Position numbers and translations under genes: made by a program. A stretch of 5,035 bases of DNA, taken from positions 1-5,035 of the forward strand of contig DASQNF010000080.1 in the NCBI GenBank assembly GCA_035645115.1, in the 5' to 3' direction. A model generated the notes under the pieces. The model had not been told where the DNA came from, ran no database searches, and was given only the letters and a program-made list of their open reading frames with translations. Origin of the DNA: JACVRW01 sp035645115. Its GTDB lineage: Bacteria; Actinomycetota; Thermoleophilia; Solirubrobacterales; Thermoleophilaceae. Position 1 is the stretch's first letter, and each line of letters begins with the position of its first letter. Shown one piece after another: positions 1 to 4,938 of this stretch.

Positions 1-1
1 G

Positions 2-247
2 AAGCTGCTCGCGCTCACCCCGGAGGGCGAGCGCGTACGAGAGGCCGTGTTCCGCCAGATGAGCCGGCCTCCGCCCGAGATAGCGGCGCTGCCGCTCAAG
101 CACAAGCGTGCGCTGCGTGACGCGCTCCGTGCCGCGTGCGACCGGGCCGGCGAGCCGCCGGGCCGGGTGGCCGACGCCTCCGGCGGCTCGGCCGACGCTG
201 CGGCTCGGCCGGCCGCGGCCGACGCCCACGCCCCCGCGCGCGGCTGA
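2..247 (+). CDS. MarR-family transcriptional regulator, C-terminal end (5' partial)
   Basis: The gene enters from the left edge; 81 residues and a TGA stop are visible. The first residues, KLLALTPEGERVREAV, match the end of the wing and start of the last helix of MarR-type winged-helix proteins (typical pattern: LT.eGr.l...v). They are followed by a helical stretch with PPPEIAALPLKHKRALRDAL, like the C-terminal dimerisation helix that usually closes the family. The last ~35 residues are an Ala/Gly/Pro/Arg-rich tail, probably disordered and not part of the conserved fold. Family members are small dimeric DNA-binding repressors or activators, often responding to phenolic or oxidative ligands. 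The DNA-recognition helix lies outside the window, so target and ligand cannot be judged. The GTG at 47 lies inside the conserved region and is not a start. The assignment rests on a short fragment; another winged-helix family is possible. Confidence 0.6.
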   Translation, partial: KLLALTPEGERVREAVFRQMSRPPPEIAALPLKHKRALRDALRAACDRAGEPPGRVADASGGSADAAARPAAADAHAPARG

Positions 248-250
248 GCG

Positions 251-1381
251 TCAGAACCTGAGCAGCGCGGCCGCGCCCCCGTGCGCATCTATGGCGTCGC
301 GGTCGTGCCTCACGGCGAGGAGCTCCGCGGACTGCTGCAACGCGGCCTCGATTGCCGCGTCCGTCACATCCTCGAGCTCCACGGTACGCGCGCCGTCCGC
401 CGGGCAGGCCTCGCCCCCGAGGCCGAACCAGCCGCACTCGCTGCACCGCACGCCCTCGATGCCCGAGAGCTGCTCGTCGAGCACGAGCGTCTCGACCCTG
501 CGCTCGTTGAGCGCCCGGAGGACCTCCTCGATCCCAGTGGCGCCGCGCTCGCCGAGCCGCTCGAAAGCCCCCGCCTCGCGCTCGCGCTCGAGCTCGTCGA
601 AGCGAGGCTGCGCCGCCGCCAAGACCTGCTCGGCGGTCGCACTGTCAACGTCCACCTCGATACGGCCGGCGAGCCTGTCGCGCAGATAGCCGTGCAGCTT
701 CGACTCGAAGTCGGACACGACCTCGCGCGGCCCGCCCACGATCAGGCGCTGGAAGGGTCGACGCTCGAGGTGGCGCATGAGCGCGTCGCCCACGCGCTTG
801 AGATGGTCGTCCTTCTCCTTTTCGATGCCGCGCGCGAATCGCGCCTGGGACCAGCCGCCCTGGTCGTGCTGGCCGAAGACCGTGTCGTGGATCTGCTCGA
901 TCTCGCGCAGGCCGTCGGGTGAGCCGCGGAAGATGCGGGCGTCCCGCCTGCTCACGAGCGCCACGCACCAGCGCTCCCGGCGCTCGAGCCGGGCGAGCGG
1001 GCCCACCAGCGGCGAGCGCTCGATCGCGACGCGGCTGGGCACCGGGCGGGGCAGCTTGATCGCCTCGAACAGCCCGGCCGGCTCGCTCGCGAACAGCGCG
1101 ACCCCCCTGGCGCCCTCGGTCGGGAGCTCGCGCTCGAGGAACCCCGCCGCCCGCCGCAGGGTTGTCTCGAGGGCCACGCGGTCGTCGTGACTGAGCTGGT
1201 CGCGCTCCCGCAGGCGCCGCTCCGCCTCGTCGAGGAGCGAGCGCACCGCCGTGGCGCGTGCCGGCGGGGTCGAGAACTCGGAAGGGTCGAGGTCCAGGTA
1301 GAGGCTCAACACGAGCGGGCGCTCGAGCTTCAGCTGCGCGAGGCTGCGCAGCTGGTCGCGGCCGGGAGCGGTGGCCTGCAT
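251..1381 (-). CDS. Bacterial eRF1-like (baeRF / Vms1-like) protein, putative peptidyl-tRNA hydrolase or release/rescue factor
   Basis: The product has 376 residues. The start is ATG at 1381, chosen because AAAGGAGGG lies 6 nt upstream and because the conserved region begins at once; the frame stays open to 1528, but that stretch looks noncoding. Three regions resemble archaeo-eukaryotic release factors. Residues ~15-115 form an N-terminal domain with the typical strand LVLSLYLDLDP (23-33). Residues ~118-260 form a central RNase H-like domain whose catalytic loop reads GGWSQ (175-179, Gln179) followed by a basic/acidic helix; this corresponds to the GGQ loop of eRF1 and the Gln-containing loop of Vms1/ANKZF1. 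Residues ~280-376 form an L7Ae-like third domain with CxxC (Cys313, Cys316), Cys326 and a C-terminal GGAAALLRF resembling the GGIGGILRY end of eRF1. In the family the Gln helps hydrolyse peptidyl-tRNA on stalled ribosomes; that activity is inferred here. The protein is cytoplasmic, with no signal peptide or membrane segment. It is convergent with the MarR gene and divergent from the sigma factor. Confidence 0.85.
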   Translation of the reverse strand: MQATAPGRDQLRSLAQLKLERPLVLSLYLDLDPSEFSTPPARATAVRSLLDEAERRLRERDQLSHDDRVALETTLRRAAGFLERELPTEGARGVALFASEPAGLFEAIKLPRPVPSRVAIERSPLVGPLARLERRERWCVALVSRRDARIFRGSPDGLREIEQIHDTVFGQHDQGGWSQARFARGIEKEKDDHLKRVGDALMRHLERRPFQRLIVGGPREVVSDFESKLHGYLRDRLAGRIEVDVDSATAEQVLAAAQPRFDELEREREAGAFERLGERGATGIEEVLRALNERRVETLVLDEQLSGIEGVRCSECGWFGLGGEACPADGARTVELEDVTDAAIEAALQQSAELLAVRHDRDAIDAHGGAAALLRF

Positions 1382-1387
1382 GCCGTG

Positions 1388-1396
1388 CCCTCCTTT
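1388..1396 (-). promoter_or_regulatory. Strong ribosome binding site of the eRF1-like gene
   Basis: On the minus strand this reads AAAGGAGGG, a near-perfect anti-SD match, ending 6 nt before the ATG at 1381. It fixes the start of the eRF1-like gene and rules out the longer open frame. I found no convincing -35/-10 pair for this gene on the minus strand between here and 1550. Confidence 0.85.
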
Positions 1397-1566
1397 GGTT
1401 TCGTGGGCTTTCCCCGTGTGGGAGTACCCAAGGTTACGCCGCCGACGCGGCGCATCCGCGGCGGCCAAGCGGCTTGTCCAGAATGGCTGCAGGCGGGATC
1501 GGAAGCGGCGTCTGCCGGGTAGGAGCAAGCCTTTGGCCGGGGAGTAGCGCCTTGCGGCGGATTGTG

Positions 1567-1572
1567 TATACT
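1567..1572 (+). promoter_or_regulatory. Candidate -10 box (TATACT) of the sigma-factor gene
   Basis: TATACT differs from the TATAAT consensus at one position and sits in the only A/T-rich patch of the divergent intergenic region (1382-1610). A TG lies just upstream (1563-1564), though not in the exact extended -10 register. No good -35 hexamer is found at 16-19 bp, which is common in actinobacterial promoters. The transcript would begin near 1578-1580, giving a leader of about 30 nt if translation starts at 1611. A 16-bp imperfect palindrome, TTCGA-n6-TCGAA (1573-1588), overlaps the expected start point and could be an operator. That role is speculative. Confidence 0.55.
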
Positions 1573-1599
1573 TTCGACGAGCTTCGAACTATCAAAGCG

Positions 1600-1613
1600 A
1601 AGGAGCAACGACG
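1600..1613 (+). promoter_or_regulatory. SD sequence followed by an ACG at the expected start of the sigma factor
   Basis: AAGGAG (1600-1605) is followed after 5 nt by ACG (1611-1613), then ACC ACT GAC. Spacing and following codons (Thr-Thr-Asp) look like an ordinary initiation site in which ATG is replaced by ACG. An in-frame TAG lies at 1545-1547, and no ATG, GTG or TTG occurs in this frame between it and 1746. A second ACG at 1608 is only 2 nt from the SD, so it is the poorer candidate. Confidence 0.55.
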
Positions 1614-2495
1614 ACCACTGACACGCTGATCCGTCCGGCTGAGACGCCGGAGACCCGACACGTCGCCCCCGTCGAGCTCGAGGATTCCCTCCAGCTGTTC
1701 TTCAACGAGGCGCGCCGTCATCCCCTGCTCACGGCAGAGGACGAGGTGGAGCTCGCCAAGCGCATCGAGCGCGGCGATCTCGCGGCGAAGGAACGGATGA
1801 TCAACGCGAACCTGCGTCTCGTGATCTCGGTCGCGCGCAAGTACCAGGGCCAGGGCCTCCCGCTCTCCGACCTGATCCAGGAGGGCATGCTCGGCCTGAT
1901 TCGCGCGGTCGAGAAGTTCGACTGGCGCAAGGGCTTCAAGTTCTCCACCTACGGCACGCTGTGGATCCGCCAGGCGATCGGCCGCGGCCTCGCCAACTCC
2001 GGCCGCACGGTGCGCCTGCCGGTCCACATCGTCGCGCGCGCGCGCAAGATCCAGGACGCCGAGCGCAAGCTCGCCGTCCAGCTCGGCCGCCAGCCCACGG
2101 AGGAGGAGATCTCCGAGTTCGTGGACCTGCCGATGGACGAGGTGGCGGACATCCGCCGAGCCGATCGCGGGCCGAGCAGCCTCGACCAGGGTGTCGGCGA
2201 GGACGGCGACACCGCCCTGGGGGAGCTGATCCCCGGCGACGGTCCGAGCGTGGAGGAGGAGGTCGTGGCAGGCATCGAGGACGAGCGGCTGCGCGAGGCC
2301 GTGGACTCCCTGCCCGACGTGGAGCGCGACATCATCTCGCTGCGCTTCGGCCTCGACCGCGAGCAGCCGCAGGCGCTTCGCGAGACCGGCCGCAGGCTCG
2401 GGCTCTCGTCCGAGCGCGTGCGCCAGCTCGAGGACCGTGCGCTGCGGCGGCTTGCGCAGGACGAGCTTGTTGCCGCCCTGCGCGAAGCTGCCTAA
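1611..2495 (+). CDS. RNA polymerase sigma-70 factor, group 2 (RpoD/SigB-like, no region 1.1)
   Basis: The product directs RNA polymerase to promoters. Numbered from the ACG at 1611 it has 294 residues; the first conventional start, GTG 1746, would give 249 but would cut into conserved region 1.2 (DSLQLFFNEARRHPLL, 25-40). Region 2 follows (~65-129) with NANLRLVISVARKYQ, then the core-binding and -10-melting part DLIQEG...FDWRKGFKFSTYGTLWIRQAIGR. Region 3 is ~135-195, with QPTEEEISE and SLDQGVGEDGD. Region 4 (~232-282) contains LPDVERDIISLRFGL and the -35 recognition helix-turn-helix LGLSSERVRQLEDRALRRL. Region 4 departs somewhat from primary sigma factors: QALRETGRRLGLSSERVRQ stands where RTLEEIG...TRERIRQ is usual. 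This suggests an alternative, group-2 factor rather than the housekeeping one. There is no visible neighbouring anti-sigma gene. It diverges from the eRF1-like gene, and its 3' end lies in a 77-bp tandem duplication. Function is confident; the exact start is not. Confidence 0.9.
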   Translation, partial: TTTDTLIRPAETPETRHVAPVELEDSLQLFFNEARRHPLLTAEDEVELAKRIERGDLAAKERMINANLRLVISVARKYQGQGLPLSDLIQEGMLGLIRAVEKFDWRKGFKFSTYGTLWIRQAIGRGLANSGRTVRLPVHIVARARKIQDAERKLAVQLGRQPTEEEISEFVDLPMDEVADIRRADRGPSSLDQGVGEDGDTALGELIPGDGPSVEEEVVAGIEDERLREAVDSLPDVERDIISLRFGLDREQPQALRETGRRLGLSSERVRQLEDRALRRLAQDELVAALREAA

Positions 2496-2592
2496 GCGGC
2501 AGCCCTAGCCGTCTCGCGCTGCGCCGGCTTGCCCGGGACGACGGCGTCGCGGCGCTGCACGAAGCCGCCTAGGAGGCAGCCCTGGCCGTCTC
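2439..2592. repeat. Imperfect 77-bp tandem duplication at the convergent sigma/ligase junction
   Basis: Copy 1 is about 2439-2515 and copy 2 about 2516-2592, directly abutting. Aligning 2441-2516 with 2518-2593 without gaps gives 61 of 76 identical bases. Copy 1 holds the true 3' end of the sigma gene. Copy 2 encodes a second version of the same end on the plus strand (18 codons plus TAG at 2516-2572, 14 of 18 residues identical), shifted in frame and detached from any gene. Copy 2 also holds the true 3' end of the minus-strand ligase (ETARAAS, TAG). Copy 1 retains a relic of it on the minus strand (ETARAAA then TAG, 2515-2492). The unit therefore contained the tails of both convergent genes before it was duplicated. 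Confidence 0.85.
2487..2503. terminator. Short hairpin over the sigma-factor stop codon, possible weak terminator
   Basis: GCTGCC (2487-2492) and GGCAGC (2498-2503) form a perfect 6-bp stem with a 5-nt loop containing the TAA stop. The copy-2 equivalent (2564-2580) has one mismatch. There is no T-tract on either side, so this is at best a weak or factor-dependent stop or a 3'-end stabiliser. No other terminator candidate is apparent between the two convergent genes. Confidence 0.2.
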
Positions 2593-3840
2593 GTCGCGCA
2601 GGAAGCGGAGCAGCCCCGGCATGCCGCCGCGCTCGTGCGCGGCGCGCTGCCGGAGGGCTCCGTTGCCCTCGTCGAGGATCCGCTCGATTCCGTCCAGCGG
2701 ATCCTCGCCGCCGAGCTCCGCCAGCGTGCGGCGCGCGGCCTCGCGCAGCGGGACCGGGCGCCCCTCATGGAGGAGCTCGGCATCGAGCCCGTCGCGCGCC
2801 GCGCTGAAGCTCGACCAGTGGAGCGCCTGCTCGGACGCCGCCCGCAGCGGCGGCGCCTCGGCGGCCCGCCGGGCGATTGCCCGCGCCAGGCCCGCCACGG
2901 CGGCGGTCGAGGCGAGGTCCGCCTGGACGTCGAGCTCGCGCAGCTCCACGGTCCCGAGCCGCGGCTGGGGCCGTGCGTCCCACCAGACCATCGTGTGGTC
3001 GGTGGGCCCTCCCCCCGCGCGCACTCCGTCGAGCGCGGCCAGGTAGTCGTCCCACGAGTGCAGGTACGGCGGGATCCCGCGGCCAGGATAGGCGCGGATC
3101 ACCGCCGAGCGCGAGCTCGCCATCCCCGAGTCCCGGCCGAACCAGTACGGCGAGCTCGCCGCAAGGCCGTGGAGCAGCGGCAGCGCTTCGCGCCACGCGT
3201 TCATCACGTTCACGGCGCTATCGGGGTCCGGGACCCCCACGTGCACGTGCAGCGCGCACTCCGGCGTGCGCTTGATCAGGCCGCGCATCTGCCGCTCAAC
3301 TCGCGCGTAGCGCTCCGACTGCACGAGCCGAACGTCGAACAGCTCCGCGTCGGGGTGCAAACCAGCCGCCATCGGGGTGGCGCCAGCCGCGCGAACCGCC
3401 GCGCGGCCCTCGGCCAGCTGCCCCACGGCCTCGGCCACCGAGGCGCACGGGTCCGAGCGCACCTCCAGCTCGGCGAGGAACGCCTCGTGGTCCACGCGCT
3501 CGCGCGGCAGATCCACGTGCGGCAGTACCTCCGCGGCCACGTGAGCCAGCCGCAGCGTCTGCGGATCCACCAGCAGGAGCTCCTCCTCCAGCCCGACCGA
3601 GAAGGGCTCGCCCGATCCGAAGCGGTGCATGGGCGCCGCCCCGCCGCCGGCGCCGCGGGCCCGCGTGGATTGCCCGCCTGGGTCCCGTGCCGCCACCCCG
3701 TCCCGACCGGGCGCCGCTTCCCCGCCCGGGCTCGGCGCCGCCTCACCGCCCGGCCTCGGCGCCGCCTCACCGCACGGGACGTGGGCCGCCTCCCCGTCGT
3801 GGGCCGCCTCCCTGCCCGGGCCGCGCGCAGGCGCCGTCAC
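2569..3840 (-). CDS. Carboxylate-amine ligase, glutamate-cysteine ligase 2 (YbdK-type) family
   Basis: This belongs to the GCS2 superfamily, ATP-dependent enzymes joining an amine to the gamma-carboxylate of glutamate or a similar acid; E. coli YbdK has weak glutamate-cysteine ligase activity. Numbered from the Met at 3630, the conserved core has 353 residues, a usual family length. It contains the acidic N-terminal motif VGLEEELLLVDP (12-23), the signature HVHVGVPD (128-135), WWDARPQPRLGTVELRELD (216-234) and the C-terminal GNGALRQRAAHERGG (322-336). The upstream GTG at 3840 is chosen here. It overlaps the stop of the flavoprotein gene as GTGA and has GAGGT 6 nt upstream, whereas ATG 3630 has only a G-rich run without a clear SD. 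This start adds 70 Ala/Gly/Pro-rich residues built on in-frame repeats. The family assignment is firm; the start is open, and 3630 is the conservative alternative. Substrate is unknown. It is the last gene of the minus-strand operon. Confidence 0.85.
   Translation of the reverse strand: MTAPARGPGREAAHDGEAAHVPCGEAAPRPGGEAAPSPGGEAAPGRDGVAARDPGGQSTRARGAGGGAAPMHRFGSGEPFSVGLEEELLLVDPQTLRLAHVAAEVLPHVDLPRERVDHEAFLAELEVRSDPCASVAEAVGQLAEGRAAVRAAGATPMAAGLHPDAELFDVRLVQSERYARVERQMRGLIKRTPECALHVHVGVPDPDSAVNVMNAWREALPLLHGLAASSPYWFGRDSGMASSRSAVIRAYPGRGIPPYLHSWDDYLAALDGVRAGGGPTDHTMVWWDARPQPRLGTVELRELDVQADLASTAAVAGLARAIARRAAEAPPLRAASEQALHWSSFSAARDGLDAELLHEGRPVPLREAARRTLAELGGEDPLDGIERILDEGNGALRQRAAHERGGMPGLLRFLRDETARAAS
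2673..2707. repeat. Perfect 12-bp inverted repeat inside the ligase gene
   Basis: CGAGGATCCGCT (2673-2684) and AGCGGATCCTCG (2696-2707) are exact reverse complements separated by 11 nt. They lie in the coding region for EDPLDGIERILDE, about 100 bp before the ligase stop. The hairpin is strong, but no T-run follows, so a terminator role is not supported. It may be a by-product of the coding sequence. Confidence 0.75.
3710..3818. repeat. Tandem repeats of 24 bp then 18 bp, between flavoprotein and ligase core
   Basis: Three 24-bp units (3710-3733, 3734-3757, 3758-3781) begin GGCGCCGC on the plus strand; the first two are nearly identical and the third diverges at its end. Two related 18-bp units beginning GGGCCGCCTCC follow (3783-3800, 3801-3818). 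Both unit lengths are multiples of three. In the minus-strand frame of the ligase they encode GEAAPRPG, GEAAPSPG and GEAAPGRDG-like octapeptides, then GEAAHD/GEAAHV-like hexapeptides. This fits a coding, disordered N-terminal extension expanding by replication slippage, though GC-rich spacer DNA would look similar. Confidence 0.8.
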
Positions 3841-4901
3841 GGCCGCACCTCGAGCGCCGCTCGCGCCGCCGTCCGCCCGAGCACGAGCGCAGCTGCGAGC
3901 CCGCTCGCGTAGCCGCCGGTGGCGATCCCACCGGCATCCGCGCCGCACGCGAACACACCGGGGGCCGCCCGCGCGTGGGCGTCGATCCGAAGGCCGCCGA
4001 GGGTGGTTGTGGCTCCGGCCACCGTCTCCACGGTCACATGCTGCACGTGGCGGCGGACGGGGGCGCCAGCGCGCTCCGCGGCGTCCACCATCTCCCCCAC
4101 GGTCCGGTCGCGCACACGCTCGCCGAGCGACTCGCTCGCCACGCGAAACCACGCTCGCGCGCGGGGCTGGCGGAGCATCCACTGGGCCACGTCGATCTCG
4201 GACCAGGTAGCGGTCTCGTAGCTCTGCCCGAGCCCGTTCGTCACTCTCGCGTGGCGCGCGTAGAGCTGCGAGAGCCGCACGAGGTCCGTTTCGTCGACCG
4301 TCGCCGGCGGGGCGGGCATGGCGCGCGCGTACACCTCCCCGAGGCCGTCCCCGATGGCCGCTCCCATCTCCACCCCCGCGCGCAGGCCGTCCCCCGTGCT
4401 GCCCGGCGCCGCGCGCAGGAACACGTGCTCGGCCTCGGGCGTCACGTGCTCGCGCAGGAGCTCGCGGCTCGCCGCGAAGCCGCCCGTGGCGAGGATCAGC
4501 GGCGCCCGCCCATCGTGCTCTGAGAGCGGTGCCCGCAGTTTGACCTCGCCGGCCACCGCCGCGAGCGCGGCCGTCAAGCCGGCGGGCTCGTAGCGCACCC
4601 CGGTGGTGAGCGGATTGCCGGTGTCGCGCGCAAGCACGGGGGCGCCGAGCGACTCGAGCCAGCGCAGGTCCTCGTCCAGCCGCTCGAACACCAGCCGCTG
4701 CAGGCGCTCCTCTCCGGCCGGGCACTCGGCGCGGAAGCGAGCGAGCTCGCGGTGACGCCAGATCACGCCGCTCGAGAGCCGCATCGAGCCGCCGAGGCGC
4801 TCGAGCTTCTCGAGCACCAGCGGCTTCGCGCCGAGTCGGCGGGCCTCCGCCGCCGCGACCAGCCCGGCCATCCCGGCCCCCGCGATCACGAGGTCGTGCA
4901 C
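3837..4901 (-). CDS. FAD-dependent oxidoreductase (FAD-binding domain 2, succinate dehydrogenase/fumarate reductase/KstD-like)
   Basis: The product has 354 residues and starts with GTG at 4901. The start is placed there because the Rossmann strand begins at residue 3 and an in-frame TGA lies a few codons upstream; no clear SD is visible. The FAD-binding motif GAGMAGLVAAAEARRLG (8-24) ends in a strand with Glu31, which would bind the ribose. GGSMRLSSGVIW (37-48) is the second flavin-contact motif. ILATGGF (136-142), GSTGDGLRAGVEMGAAIGD (167-185), TLGGLRID (300-307) and the C-terminal FACGADAGGIATGGYASGL with ALVLGRTAARAA complete the family pattern. Family members oxidise or reduce C-C bonds next to carbonyl or carboxylate groups. 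The protein is shorter than the usual ~450-550 residues, with a reduced cap domain. I do not recognise the fumarate-reductase catalytic Arg/His set, so the substrate is unknown. It lies 37 bp after the VOC gene and overlaps the ligase start, suggesting an operon. No signal peptide or transmembrane segment is seen. Confidence 0.88.
   Translation of the reverse strand: MHDLVIAGAGMAGLVAAAEARRLGAKPLVLEKLERLGGSMRLSSGVIWRHRELARFRAECPAGEERLQRLVFERLDEDLRWLESLGAPVLARDTGNPLTTGVRYEPAGLTAALAAVAGEVKLRAPLSEHDGRAPLILATGGFAASRELLREHVTPEAEHVFLRAAPGSTGDGLRAGVEMGAAIGDGLGEVYARAMPAPPATVDETDLVRLSQLYARHARVTNGLGQSYETATWSEIDVAQWMLRQPRARAWFRVASESLGERVRDRTVGEMVDAAERAGAPVRRHVQHVTVETVAGATTTLGGLRIDAHARAAPGVFACGADAGGIATGGYASGLAAALVLGRTAARAALEVRP
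3847..3851 (-). promoter_or_regulatory. SD (GAGGT) for the upstream GTG start of the ligase, with GTGA overlap
   Basis: On the minus strand GAGGT lies in the last codons of the flavoprotein gene, 6 nt before GTG (3840-3838). That GTG overlaps the flavoprotein TGA (3839-3837) as GTGA. This arrangement is typical of translational coupling and is the main argument for the longer ligase protein. Confidence 0.5.
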
Positions 4902-4938
4902 GGGCTCAGCGAGCGCGGGGCGCGGTCAAGCGGGGCCC

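Noticed and set aside
281..922. Plus-strand open frame across the eRF1-like gene
   Set aside because: It is the antisense shadow of a gene with clear family motifs and shows no recognisable domain of its own.
1439..1467. GC-rich hairpin (GCCGCC...GGCGGC) in the divergent intergenic region
   Set aside because: The match is imperfect and such arms are common by chance at this base composition; there is no T-tract and no riboswitch-like architecture.
1382..1528. Longer N-terminus of the eRF1-like protein starting upstream, up to 1528
   Set aside because: The strong SD at 1388-1396 directs the ATG at 1381, and the upstream translation is Arg/Pro-rich with no family similarity.
2570..2576. TAGGAGG on the plus strand resembling a strong ribosome binding site
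   Set aside because: No start codon follows at a usable distance, and the bases are the end of the ligase gene on the other strand.
3710..3818. Tandem repeats as a possible CRISPR array or origin iterons
   Set aside because: The units are contiguous with no unique spacers, extremely GC-rich, and in frame with the ligase; there are no cas genes or replication genes nearby.
2635..3912. Long plus-strand open frame across the ligase
   Set aside because: It mirrors the ligase codons on the opposite strand; the minus strand carries the HVHVG and WWDARPQPRLGTVELR motifs, so this frame is a shadow.
3841..4725. Ligase frame open far upstream (to 4725) across the flavoprotein gene
   Set aside because: It lies in another frame over a well-supported flavoprotein gene and translates to low-complexity Arg/Ala/Gly sequence, as expected by chance in GC-rich DNA.
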